In this document: positions 8,717-17,785 of the stretch, one piece after another | Layout: each line of letters opens with the position of its first letter | How positions within the stretch are numbered: position 1 is the stretch's first letter | Assembly (NCBI GenBank): GCA_913020045.1 | Contig: CAJWBE010000034.1 | Coordinates: 1-36,510, forward strand | Direction: 5' to 3' | Origin: an uncultured Oleiphilus sp. | GTDB taxonomy: Bacteria > Pseudomonadota > Gammaproteobacteria > Pseudomonadales > Oleiphilaceae | DNA length: 36,510 bases | Notes under the pieces: model-generated | What the model saw: only the letters and a program-made list of their open reading frames with translations | The model's database searches: none | What the model was told of the DNA's origin: nothing | Program-made: the position numbers and the translations under genes

Positions 8717-9775
8717 CTATAGTTGAACGTCTGATTCATTGCCATTGTCAGGCAGGTTTTCCTCTCCCACCACCGCATCCCCATTTTTCTGAGCTTCCCG
8801 TAAACATGCGCTTGCACGGCCAAATAATTCTTCGGGGTACTCTGACGGTTTGAGGCTTGCGACGCCGCAAGAAACAGTGATTGTGCCAAGCTGTATTTTT
8901 GCGGCGCTGTCTGAAAGTGTTTGCTTAGCAAGTTTTTCACGAACATTGTCGGCAACGACTAGCGCGCCATGATAGTCCGTTTCAGGTAGCAGAATACCAA
9001 ACTCATCGTCACCTAACCGAGCAATTGAATCTCCTCCTTTAATATTTTTCTTGAATAGCGTAGCGACAAACCGCAGAACTTTGTCGCCGATGACGTTACC
9101 GAACTTATCGTTAAATGTGCCGAACTTGTCGATATCAAGAATGATAAGGGTTAGTGGCTTGTTCTCTGTTGTTGCAGAGCTCATTAACTGCTCAATATCC
9201 AGATCAAAAGCGCGTCTATTACTGACTTTGGTGAGGCTATCTGTTGTTGCTTCGGCGTTAAGACGAGCGACCTCTGTTCGAAGCTTGCGCATTTCATTGG
9301 CCATTGAAGAAAGTGTTCCGCTCATTTCTTCGGTTGCGACTTCCCGTTTATGGGTCTCCTCTATCAAGGTAGAGATCATATTCTTTATGTCGGAAACGTT
9401 ACTTGCTCCCTCCATATCCGAGCCAAATTGACTAAGTGCTTGTGCATAATTATTCAGGCCGCTCCCCTCAGCTAAAGAGCGCTTAAGGTATTCGGCGATA
9501 ATTTCTTTTACGCCCTCGCTGAGCTTGTTCACTGCAGATTCACGCGCGCCAGCAATATAGCGGTTGTATAGATCGCGATGAACTTCCGTGGTGAATGCTG
9601 TTTTATTCAGATCTAGTAAATTAACTTCGTTTACTAAATCAGGGTTATCTCCACTGACATACTCATACCATACGGCATAGTTTTCTGGTGTCGTGGCAAT
9701 GCCGCGTTTGTTCATTTCAGGCAGCGTTTGCTTTAGTAGTGCCACTGCTCGAGAAGTGTCGTTTCGATCGGTCAT
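8717..9775 (-). CDS. GGDEF-domain protein (putative diguanylate cyclase with altered signature)
   Basis: A 352-residue cytoplasmic-looking protein with no membrane segment. The N-terminal 150 residues (ATTPENYAVWYEYVSGDNP, then helical) match the N-terminal half often found in front of soluble GGDEF proteins. A coiled-coil-like stretch follows (about 150-178, EMRKLRTEVARLNAEATTD), then a GGDEF domain starting at DSLTKVSNRRAFD. The signature reads RLGDDEF (GDDEF at 255-259), with Asp instead of the second Gly. The inhibitory site five residues upstream reads KGGD (246-249) instead of RxxD. The second Gly normally helps hold GTP, so activity is uncertain; product feedback through the usual I-site is probably absent. 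It is transcribed alone, convergent with argB. Confidence 0.88.
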   Translation of the reverse strand: MTDRNDTSRAVALLKQTLPEMNKRGIATTPENYAVWYEYVSGDNPDLVNEVNLLDLNKTAFTTEVHRDLYNRYIAGARESAVNKLSEGVKEIIAEYLKRSLAEGSGLNNYAQALSQFGSDMEGASNVSDIKNMISTLIEETHKREVATEEMSGTLSSMANEMRKLRTEVARLNAEATTDSLTKVSNRRAFDLDIEQLMSSATTENKPLTLIILDIDKFGTFNDKFGNVIGDKVLRFVATLFKKNIKGGDSIARLGDDEFGILLPETDYHGALVVADNVREKLAKQTLSDSAAKIQLGTITVSCGVASLKPSEYPEELFGRASACLREAQKNGDAVVGEENLPDNGNESDVQL

Positions 9776-9930
9776 AGTATTTAATTATTGAATTGCCGGG
9801 TCTTGCTAAGCATGAAAACTAATGACTTAGCATAGAAAGGAATAAGTAGGACTATTTTTACAGTTGTACGCCAAAATTTATAGTTACGGAACGCTTAGAA
9901 TGGAAGTATTCGCCTTTTTTGATGTCAGAA

Positions 9931-9958
9931 CTGACTGTTGGTTGATGTTTGCTATAGT
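9931..9958 (+). promoter_or_regulatory. Candidate promoter of the argE-argA operon
   Basis: CTGACT (9931-9936) and TATAGT (9953-9958) with a 16-base spacer, 40 bases ahead of the first gene. A consensus match of moderate quality. I did not find a convincing ArgR-type palindrome nearby. Confidence 0.35.
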
Positions 9959-9998
9959 TTAAGTTCGTTCCCGATTTTCCTTTAGTGATATCTCAAGT

Positions 9999-11252
9999 AT
10001 GAAAAAGTCATTGTTGCGTGTTTCTTTCATTTTTATTGCGCTGGTGCTCAGCTCCAAGGCAGCGGTTACTTTGTTTGGCTATCAGGCCGCAGAGGCGGCG
10101 CGCGATGCCTATGGCCAAAAAATCTCGATTTCATATGGTTGGATTTCTTCTAGCTTTGACGGATCCCTGACCTTTAAGGATGTTGTCCTGACACCTTATG
10201 CATTGAAGAGACCGCTCTTTATTCCTGAGTTAAGGCTAGAATATGGCGGGTATTTCTCGCTGATGCAAGGGCTTGTTGAGCTGAAATCTCTATCGGTTAA
10301 AAGTTTAGAGAGGGTTATTCTCAACAAAATAAGGGCGCCTCTAGAGGGCCGTGACCTTGAGGTTTTGTTGGCTAGTGAGCATGCTCCGGAAATTTCGCTT
10401 CCCTTGGCTTTGTATGGTTGTGCCGAGACCGAACGTGTGGGCCATCAAGAGCTCAAGGAGATGGGGATAGCTGAGCAGAGAGCTGATGTCGTTATAGGGT
10501 TTCCTCAATCGCCTGAGGCGTTAGCAGGGTCGATTCAATTGGATGCTGAACTCTATGAACTAGGTCGCTTAAGCCTTCGGTTGTCGCTGCCATCGGGAAT
10601 CAATGACTCAGGCTGGACGCAATCAGCTATCCAAGATGTTTCGATCAGTTATGCTGACAACGGTTACTTGCGTCGAATTGCTAACTTCTGTGAGCTTCGA
10701 ACAGGTTTAGCACGTAAGGGATTTGCGCAGGGTGCTGCTCTAGATTGGCAGCGAAAATTAAAAAACAGCGGGATTACTGTGAATGATACCTTAGTAAATG
10801 CGTACTATACGTTCATGAGCTTAGGCGGGCAGGTAAAAGTATCGCTGCTAGGAGAAAAAGCTAAGAGTCCTGCTGAGATGCTTACTCAGTTTGACGAGAA
10901 TCTTTTTGAGGAACATGGCGTATCACTATCAGTTAATGATGCCTCCGTTGCCGGAGCGAAATTAGTCTTGGAATCTGCGTACTTTCGCCCAACGGTGAAA
11001 GTCGCCGATGTTAAGCCTGAGCAACCCGCGTTAGAGCAACGCTTCATTCCACTTGAACTGGCAGACTTGGATAAATCTTTAGGGAAACAACTTCGTGTTG
11101 TCCTGTCCTCAGGTAAAAGCTACGAAGGTACCTTGCAGGCAAGTGATGAATTCTATTTTGAGTTGGTTCCCGCTGCAGGTGGAGGGAATGTGACCTACAA
11201 TGTGCAGCGCGAAGAGGTTGCTGAACTGTTTGTTTTAAGTGCGGCACGATGA
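9999..11252 (+). CDS. Putative envelope protein of unknown function, first gene of the argE-argA operon
   Basis: I do not recognise a named family. The 417-residue protein starts with a signal-anchor (MKKSLLRVSFIFIALVLSS) and so should face the periplasm. Residues 40-110 (SSSFDGSLTFKDVVLTPY, IPELRLEYGGYFSLMQG, LKSLSVKSLERVI) have the alternating pattern of AsmA/DUF748-type envelope proteins. The middle is unassigned. The last 65 residues (LRVVLSSGKSYEGTLQASDE, then YNVQREEVAELFVL) look like a small Sm-like beta barrel; this is pattern matching only. Its stop overlaps the argE start (ATGA), which implies coupled translation with arginine genes. Whether it has any role in arginine synthesis or is a passenger is unknown. 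Confidence 0.75.
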   Translation: MKKSLLRVSFIFIALVLSSKAAVTLFGYQAAEAARDAYGQKISISYGWISSSFDGSLTFKDVVLTPYALKRPLFIPELRLEYGGYFSLMQGLVELKSLSVKSLERVILNKIRAPLEGRDLEVLLASEHAPEISLPLALYGCAETERVGHQELKEMGIAEQRADVVIGFPQSPEALAGSIQLDAELYELGRLSLRLSLPSGINDSGWTQSAIQDVSISYADNGYLRRIANFCELRTGLARKGFAQGAALDWQRKLKNSGITVNDTLVNAYYTFMSLGGQVKVSLLGEKAKSPAEMLTQFDENLFEEHGVSLSVNDASVAGAKLVLESAYFRPTVKVADVKPEQPALEQRFIPLELADLDKSLGKQLRVVLSSGKSYEGTLQASDEFYFELVPAAGGGNVTYNVQREEVAELFVLSAAR

Positions 11253-12439
11253 GCGTCCATGCTTTCCCTAAAGTAGAGTTACCCAGTTACGATAAACTTC
11301 TCGCAGAGTTGATCGCCGTGCCTTCTATTAGTTCGCCATCAGATGATTGGGATCAGAGCAATGAAGGCGTTGTTAGGACCCTACACCGATGGTTTTCCTT
11401 GCTAGGTTTCAATGCTGAAGTGCACGATGTTCCTGGCAGTTCAGGAAAGTATAATCTGATTGCTACCTTGGGAGAGGGTTGCAATGGCTTGGTGCTAGCG
11501 GGGCATACTGATACGGTCCCTTTTGATGCCTCCAAGTGGAGTAGTGACCCGTTCTCGCTTGATTATCGTGATGGACGTTTTTACGGTTTAGGTAGCTGCG
11601 ATATGAAAGGTTTCTTTCCTATCATTGTTGAAGCATTGCGTGGGTTAGAAGCGGGCGTGTTAAAGCAGCCATTGATCGTTGTAGCCACTGCAGATGAAGA
11701 AAGCTCTATGTCCGGTGCTCGCGCTATTGCGGCGTCGGCAGCTATACAGGGTCGAGCCGCAATTATCGGTGAACCCACTAATATTCGCCCAATACGGATG
11801 CACAAAGGGATTATGATGCAAGGTATCCGTATTAATGGGCGTTCAGGCCATTCGTCCAATCCGGGGCTTGGAAATAGCGCTCTTGAAGCGATGAATGAAA
11901 TGATCACTGAGTTGTTGAAGTATCGTTTGTCTATTCAGGCCCGTTATCAGCATCCGGGTTTTGAGGTCACAACCCCCACTTTAAATTTGGGGCATGTGGC
12001 GGGCGGCGATAGCCCAAATAGAATATGCGGACATTGCGAGCTAAGTTTTGATGTGCGCTTACTGCCGGGCATGGACTCTTCCTCCATCCGCAGTGAAATT
12101 AATGGTATCGTGTCGACGTTGGCGGCGCACCGAAACATCGAGGCGCGTTTGTCCGACTTGATCGATCACGTTGACCCCTTTGAAACCGCTGCAGATAGTG
12201 AGCTGGTGCGCTCGTGTGAAAGCATGACTAAAACGGTTGCGGGCGCCGTATCGTTCGCTACCGAGGCGCCTTTTTTATCCAAAATGGGTTTTGAAACCGT
12301 CGTGATGGGTGCCGGATCTATCGATCAAGCGCATCAGCCTGATGAGTACTTAGCCGACTCGCAAGTGCGGCCTATGGCAAATGTGTTGCAGGGTTTAATT
12401 CGAAAATATTGTATTAGAGAAACAGAGAGTCAAGCGTGA
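11249..12439 (+). CDS. argE: Acetylornithine deacetylase
   Basis: Removes the acetyl group from N2-acetylornithine to give ornithine in the linear arginine pathway. It is an M20-family metallohydrolase of 396 residues. Zinc and catalytic residues are all visible: His86 and Asp88 in LAGHTDTVPFD, Asp118 in GSCDMKGF, Glu150 and Glu151 in ATADEESSMSG, Glu in IIGEPTNI, and the C-terminal His in DQAHQPDEYL. The dimerisation insert (about 180-295) begins after IRMHKGIM. The gene overlaps its upstream neighbour by 4 bases (ATGA) and argA by 4 bases (GTGA). Its co-occurrence with a classical ArgA supports the linear pathway, in which acetyl groups are discarded and not recycled by ArgJ. Confidence 0.95.
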   Translation: MSVHAFPKVELPSYDKLLAELIAVPSISSPSDDWDQSNEGVVRTLHRWFSLLGFNAEVHDVPGSSGKYNLIATLGEGCNGLVLAGHTDTVPFDASKWSSDPFSLDYRDGRFYGLGSCDMKGFFPIIVEALRGLEAGVLKQPLIVVATADEESSMSGARAIAASAAIQGRAAIIGEPTNIRPIRMHKGIMMQGIRINGRSGHSSNPGLGNSALEAMNEMITELLKYRLSIQARYQHPGFEVTTPTLNLGHVAGGDSPNRICGHCELSFDVRLLPGMDSSSIRSEINGIVSTLAAHRNIEARLSDLIDHVDPFETAADSELVRSCESMTKTVAGAVSFATEAPFLSKMGFETVVMGAGSIDQAHQPDEYLADSQVRPMANVLQGLIRKYCIRETESQA

Positions 12440-13752
12440 AAGATAGTGTAAGTTCTGAGGATTGGGTGTCGTGGTTTCGCCATGCTTCGCCCTACATCAA
12501 GGCCCATCAAAACAAAACGATGGTACTGTCACTAAGCGGCGAAGCGCTGGCCAGTGAACGGCTCGAAAACCTTATTCATGACTTGGCTTTATTAAATAGC
12601 TTAGGCGTTAAAATAGTCGTTGTTTTTGGTGCTCGCCCGCAAATTGATGCGGCCATTGCTGGGCAAGGGGCAAGCTCAAACTTCCATCAAGGTTTAAGAG
12701 TCACGCCATTAGAGTCTATGCCTTTCGTGCTAGATGCATATGGACGGTTGCGCGCTGAACTTGAAGCAAAACTATCTATGGGTGTGATTAATTCGCCAAT
12801 GCATGGCGCCAGTATTCGTGTCGTGAGCGGTAATTTTGTAATGGCCAAGCCAATGGGCGTTATTAATGGCGTTGACTATTGCTGCACCGGTATTTTTCGA
12901 AAATTGGATGTTGATGCGGTAAATGCGTCATTGAACAATCGCGATATTGTATTAATTCCTGCTCTCGGCTACTCCGCCACGGGAGAGATTTTTAACCTGG
13001 GTTATGAATCTCTTGCTGGCGATGTCGCATCTCAGCTGAGTGCTGATAAGTTAGTGCTATTTGGCGCCGCAAATGGGGTTCAAGAAAATTTAGGGGCCAT
13101 AAAGCAGTTAGGCATCGAAACGGCGAAAAAATGCCTAGATTCGTTAACTGGAGCGGCCGACGGAGAGGTGCGAGGGCATTTGGCTGTCGCCATCAACAGC
13201 TGTCTTAAGGGGGTTAAGCGTGCACATTTAGTTAGCTACTGCCTTGATGCCGCTTTGCTGAGAGAGCTTTTCACCCGAGATGGTTCTGGCACCATGATCA
13301 GTGCCGATAGCTATGATGAAATACGGCCAGCTCGTTTAGAAGATATCAATGGAATTCTTGAGTTGATACGGCCACTTGAGGACAAAGGTGTGTTGGTTAG
13401 GCGCTCGCGTGAGCGTGTTGAATCGGAACTAGAGTGTTTTGTGGTCAATGTTCGAGACAATGCGATCATTGCGTGTGCAGCGCTCTATCCGTATCAAGAA
13501 AACCAAAGTGCGGAACTATCCTGTTTTGCAGTCGAGCAGAGCTATCGTAAGGAAGGCAGAGGGGATAGAATCCTTTTGGAAATCATAAAGCGAGCGGATA
13601 GTCTTGGCATTGATAAATTATTCGTGTTGACGACCCAGACTGAACATTGGTTCAAGGAGCGGGGTTTTGAAGGTGTCAGCGCAGATCGTTTGCCCGGAGC
13701 AAAGCTCTACAATCATGACCGAAATGCCAAAGTGTTGGTTCGGTCGTTATAG
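12436..13752 (+). CDS. argA: N-acetylglutamate synthase
   Basis: Makes N-acetylglutamate from acetyl-CoA and glutamate, the first and usually arginine-inhibited step of arginine synthesis. The 438-residue protein has the classical two-domain layout: an amino acid kinase-like domain (about 1-290, with VVVFGARPQIDAAI, the ArgA-type loop that replaces the kinase GGG loop) and a GNAT acetyltransferase domain (about 290-438, with SCFAVEQSYRKEGRGDRIL forming the acetyl-CoA loop). It starts with GTG, which overlaps the argE stop, so translation is probably coupled. Arginine feedback acts through the kinase-like domain in known relatives. Confidence 0.95.
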   Translation: MKDSVSSEDWVSWFRHASPYIKAHQNKTMVLSLSGEALASERLENLIHDLALLNSLGVKIVVVFGARPQIDAAIAGQGASSNFHQGLRVTPLESMPFVLDAYGRLRAELEAKLSMGVINSPMHGASIRVVSGNFVMAKPMGVINGVDYCCTGIFRKLDVDAVNASLNNRDIVLIPALGYSATGEIFNLGYESLAGDVASQLSADKLVLFGAANGVQENLGAIKQLGIETAKKCLDSLTGAADGEVRGHLAVAINSCLKGVKRAHLVSYCLDAALLRELFTRDGSGTMISADSYDEIRPARLEDINGILELIRPLEDKGVLVRRSRERVESELECFVVNVRDNAIIACAALYPYQENQSAELSCFAVEQSYRKEGRGDRILLEIIKRADSLGIDKLFVLTTQTEHWFKERGFEGVSADRLPGAKLYNHDRNAKVLVRSL

Positions 13753-13830
13753 TACATAGAAAATCATCCTGTAGAGGTTTAGCTTTTTTGGGCAAGGCCT
13801 TTTCAAGATTTAAATGAGCGGATTCGAGGA

Positions 13831-16800
13831 ATGGAACGCAGAACGAGTTATCGAAAAGCAATTCATCATGAAGCAGTCGTATGTTTACAGGGCGGTGCGA
13901 AGTGGCCCTGTGTTATTTCTGACTTTTGTGATCAGGGGATGTTTTTAACCTATGAGCTGACCGCTTCAAAGGCGATCAAGGCAGAGTTGAGCATGAGCCC
14001 GACTCAGGTTTTCTCCCTCCGATTTCTCGGCCCAAAAGGGGTCCACTATGAGGTTGCCGTAGAAGTTGCGCGGAAAATAGAATGCGCGACTGGCGTTAGG
14101 TTTATTGGTGAGTACGATGCAGAGTTTCAAGCGTTGCAGGCTATTGCGTTAACGAGCAAGCCAGCCCAAGTCGTTATCAATGATAGTAAGTTGATACTAA
14201 CGGATTGTATTAAGGAAATCCTAAGCTTGTCTGACCCGTTATGGGAAAACGTTTTTCCTGCCCTTGAAGCGGCGTTAAAAGAAGAAGCGGTTGGCGCATC
14301 GACTGATCAGTCTGCCAACATGTATATGGAGTTGGTGCAGCAGTTAAAACGGAAGAATGCATCAATAACGCAACGGTTTTTCTTGGCACTTAAGGATGCT
14401 GTTTCTTTCTTGAGGACGCAGTATGTCCATCAAGCTGATGTCACAGACAACCTTAGCTTGATTGATAAAGGAGAATTTGAAGATTGGCTGACGTCTCGTG
14501 TCTTAATTACGAAAGCTGAGTCAAAGTATCATGAGTATTTATTGCCGCTAAGAGTGCGTATGGATGCAGTCGGTTTCTCTGCGGAAGAATACAAGCATAG
14601 CGTTTTTGGGCCTGAGCTATTCGTTCTTGCCTATCGTCATGCTATCCATGGCATGGTCGTCAATAACACGGTTGAACGCGTTCTATTCAAAGTGTTTGAA
14701 AATAGCTTTATGCAAGATTTAGCACCGCTTTATGAACGTTTGAATGAAGTGTTAGCTGGGCATGGTGTGCTGGCCGACTTTGATGCATCTAAACAGTTGA
14801 AAAAGACCCCCTCTAAGCTAGGCGCTAACGACACTGCTGAGGATACGCCTGCCGAAGAAGAGGGCAGCGCAAACGCGGTCGTGCCAGAACAGAATAACAC
14901 CTTGCCGAAAAGCGGCGCGGGCAGAGGCTCCGTACGTCAGCGAGTAACAAATGAATTGCCTGTTTTACCCAAGGAAACACCTCAGCGACCTTATGGCTCA
15001 CCACTGTCTGATGCACCACTAAAAACGGCAGAGCAGGATAGTGTGCTGGATACGTCGGCGCCGTTTCAATCTTCGCCGATGAGCAGGTCAGACGACGGTA
15101 GTGATGCGTTTCGTGCAAACCAAGCGGAAGCGCAGGCAGCGTTTGACAAAGTTTTGGGACTAATGAAATCACTTAAGACGGGTTTAGGTGATAGGCCAGA
15201 CTCCGCAATTACTGCGGCAGCTAGGGAAGAAAAATATAGCGAAGATGAGATGACACAAGGCCTCTCGTTTATGCAAACAGCGTCGCAAGATATTGGCGAC
15301 GAGAGTGACGAACGAAGCTTGTTGGAACGAGTATTAGGTAACCTTGAAACAGATGGAGATGAGTCAAAAGGTATCGACGAAGATCAGCAAGTCGCCATCG
15401 ACGTTGTAGATCGATTTTTTGTTAGCCTCAAGCATAATCCTCGTTTGACCATTGATGCAAAAACGCAACTTAATAAACTCGAAATACCACTTCTAAAAGT
15501 CTTACTGCGGGATGAAAACTTTTTTTCTGAGTCCAGTCATTCCGTTCGGCAAGTCATGAATAGGATCGCTCAGTTAGGCGCTAAAGGTGCCCGTTTGAGT
15601 CCGTTAAATCAGTCCAAAGTTGATGGTTTAGTTAAGCAAATCCTACAAAATTTTGACCAAGATACTGCCGTATTTGATCAAGCTCTTCAGGAGCTTGACG
15701 AGATGGTATCCAAGCAAGCTAGTTCTTATACCAAAAATGTAGAGCGAGTGGCGGCAGCAGCGGAAGGGGTTTATCGCGTAGACCAAGCCAAAGCCGCGGT
15801 AGTCGAAGCGTTAAATGAGCGACTTGGTGGCAGGCCTGTACCGAAAGCCGTACAAACGCTAATTGACCACGGCTGGAAAGACTTGCTGCGCTTGACGCAT
15901 ATAAAATATGGCAGTGACAGTGACGAATGGGGTGATCACCTAGCGATCGTTGATACCCTAATGGAGTTTAGCGAAAAGCCCGATAGCAAATTGGATATGA
16001 AGCAGATTCTTCCTCGAATTCAGGAAGGTTTAAGGACTGTTTCAGGCAATGATCGCCCGCCAGAGGTAGTCAGGGATGAGTTGAAAAGTTTGATACAGTC
16101 TGCGCCTTATCGCAAACAGGAGATGGTTACATCTGTTATCGAAGAAGTGGAGGAGACGGAAGAAACGCGAGAAGCTCGGAATACTAAAGTCTTACAGGAG
16201 CTTAAACCTTGGATTCGACGAGCGAGATCCCTGCAAGCGGGTTCATGGGTTCAGCTCTTAAAATCGGCTGAAGACCCTCAATTCATGCGCCTAGTTTGGG
16301 TCGCCAAGGGGTATAGCAAGTTTGTATTTGTTAATCACCAGGGAATGAAAGTAGTCGAGTTGGGGCTTTTTAAATTCGCACGTTATTTGAAAAGCCAAAA
16401 AATCAAACCTGATCCAAACTATGAAGTGCCAATAGTGAACCAAGGTTTGGATGACATGATTAAGGACGTCTATGAGAAGTTAGCGTTTGAGTCGAGTCAT
16501 GATCCAAATTCGGGTGTTCTCAATTACCAAGAGAGTTGTCGTAGAATTCGCTCGCAAATGCTAGAGGGGGACCGCCATGCGCCATGTGGTCTACTCTATG
16601 TCCGCCTAATGGCAGAGAAAGGTGAGGGTTTGCGCCCAGCGCCAGCAGAGACAACAAAAGATGTTGGCGGCTTGTTACTTGAATTGCGCGAAGGGGATGC
16701 GATAACGGGTCGTTTGAATGCATACGATTTCGTATTGTTTTCGATCGATGATGATATGGAACTGCTCAGCGTCAGGCTGAGTGAGCGCTTAGCGTTATAT

Positions 16801-17766
16801 CGCGAGGATGGTAATCAGTCGGCGTTTATTTTTGAAATCGGTGAAGCTAACTCTACGTTGGGCTTTATTAACCCAGAATCGTTATTTCGGCAAGCGTCCG
16901 CTGATTTAACGCCCGTGCCTCTGACATCTATTACGGATGATGAGGTCAAACGCCCGCTTCCGACAGCTTCTCCAGCGCCCGAAAAAGATTTGATTGAGCC
17001 TTTGGAAGACCAGGTCAAGCTTGATCAGCACTTAGCTGATATTGGTTCAGAAGAGGTTTCTCATGAGAGTACCGTAGATAGCAAAGCGTTTGAGATTTTC
17101 TACCAAAGAGCAATCGGTATATCTGCAGATGCAGCGAACGATGAGCAGTGCGAATTGTTGTGCTCTGAAGTAGGCTCAGGGGTGTCATTTGTGCCAGAGC
17201 TTCAACGTGATGCAATTGCGCTGGACTGCTGGTGGATTGAGCGTATCGCGAGAAGATATCAAGAGGCGTCTCCTGACTGGGAAGGGCTGGGCCAAGTCAG
17301 ATTGAAAATCAGCGGATATGCACTCAACTCGGATACTGTGCCGGATAGGCTGGCTGAGCTAGTGACTGAAGGTAAAATACAACCTGAAGAAATTTGGTTC
17401 GATATTTATGATAGCTCTGTCATTAGCGATACTCATGCTGCAGCCGATCGACTGGCACAGCTTGCCGAGCTAGGCTTTCGTTTTTGTTTGGATCAGTTTG
17501 GCACCGTTCATGCGCCGTTCTATCTCATGAAAGCACTGCCCGTGCATATGATTAAAATCGATGAAAGTTATATAGAAGCGCTAAATGGTGAGAACGCTGA
17601 GAAAGGCCCCGCAGACTCGGTAGTGGAGGTTGCTCATTACCTTGGAAAGAGCGTGTTGGCTAGCGCTGTTGATAGTGCTATTTGCCTGCAACGTATGCGA
17701 ACGTTTGGTATTGATTTTGTGCAAGGGTCTACCGTCGCAGACTATGAACGGCTCTGTGACGGCTAG
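13831..17766 (+). CDS. Giant PilZ-DUF1631 protein with degenerate GGDEF and EAL domains (putative c-di-GMP effector)
   Basis: A 1311-residue protein with no membrane segment. Residues 1-110 form a PilZ domain with RxxxR (Arg4-Arg8) and DxCxxG (Asp31-Gly36; the usual Ser is Cys). A DUF1631-like region follows (about 130-330 with LIDKGEFEDWLTSRV and FGPELFVLAYRHAI), then a low-complexity linker (about 330-450), more helices, and the DUF1631 tail near 790-870 (LQAGSWVQLL, FVFVNHQGMKVVEL). Residues about 886-1020 resemble GGDEF with the signature lost (GRLNAYDF near 960). Residues about 1085-1308 resemble EAL with catalytic positions lost: no EAL, FDIYDS for the ExTE-type site, LDQFGTV for DDFGTG, ASAVD for AEGVE. 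A c-di-GMP receptor role is likely; enzymatic turnover is not. It has a good GAGGA ribosome site and may be co-transcribed with argA, 78 bases upstream. Confidence 0.85.
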   Translation: MERRTSYRKAIHHEAVVCLQGGAKWPCVISDFCDQGMFLTYELTASKAIKAELSMSPTQVFSLRFLGPKGVHYEVAVEVARKIECATGVRFIGEYDAEFQALQAIALTSKPAQVVINDSKLILTDCIKEILSLSDPLWENVFPALEAALKEEAVGASTDQSANMYMELVQQLKRKNASITQRFFLALKDAVSFLRTQYVHQADVTDNLSLIDKGEFEDWLTSRVLITKAESKYHEYLLPLRVRMDAVGFSAEEYKHSVFGPELFVLAYRHAIHGMVVNNTVERVLFKVFENSFMQDLAPLYERLNEVLAGHGVLADFDASKQLKKTPSKLGANDTAEDTPAEEEGSANAVVPEQNNTLPKSGAGRGSVRQRVTNELPVLPKETPQRPYGSPLSDAPLKTAEQDSVLDTSAPFQSSPMSRSDDGSDAFRANQAEAQAAFDKVLGLMKSLKTGLGDRPDSAITAAAREEKYSEDEMTQGLSFMQTASQDIGDESDERSLLERVLGNLETDGDESKGIDEDQQVAIDVVDRFFVSLKHNPRLTIDAKTQLNKLEIPLLKVLLRDENFFSESSHSVRQVMNRIAQLGAKGARLSPLNQSKVDGLVKQILQNFDQDTAVFDQALQELDEMVSKQASSYTKNVERVAAAAEGVYRVDQAKAAVVEALNERLGGRPVPKAVQTLIDHGWKDLLRLTHIKYGSDSDEWGDHLAIVDTLMEFSEKPDSKLDMKQILPRIQEGLRTVSGNDRPPEVVRDELKSLIQSAPYRKQEMVTSVIEEVEETEETREARNTKVLQELKPWIRRARSLQAGSWVQLLKSAEDPQFMRLVWVAKGYSKFVFVNHQGMKVVELGLFKFARYLKSQKIKPDPNYEVPIVNQGLDDMIKDVYEKLAFESSHDPNSGVLNYQESCRRIRSQMLEGDRHAPCGLLYVRLMAEKGEGLRPAPAETTKDVGGLLLELREGDAITGRLNAYDFVLFSIDDDMELLSVRLSERLALYREDGNQSAFIFEIGEANSTLGFINPESLFRQASADLTPVPLTSITDDEVKRPLPTASPAPEKDLIEPLEDQVKLDQHLADIGSEEVSHESTVDSKAFEIFYQRAIGISADAANDEQCELLCSEVGSGVSFVPELQRDAIALDCWWIERIARRYQEASPDWEGLGQVRLKISGYALNSDTVPDRLAELVTEGKIQPEEIWFDIYDSSVISDTHAAADRLAQLAELGFRFCLDQFGTVHAPFYLMKALPVHMIKIDESYIEALNGENAEKGPADSVVEVAHYLGKSVLASAVDSAICLQRMRTFGIDFVQGSTVADYERLCDG

Positions 17767-17785
17767 TAATCGCTAGGCTATCAAT

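Noticed and set aside
9051-9431. 126-codon plus-strand frame inside the GGDEF gene
   Set aside because: It is antisense to the conserved cyclase domain, lacks a plausible ribosome site and shows no recognisable domain.
14825-15172. 115-codon minus-strand frame inside the PilZ-DUF1631 gene
   Set aside because: It falls in the low-complexity linker of the long gene, where stop codons are rare on the other strand; no motif or ribosome site supports it.
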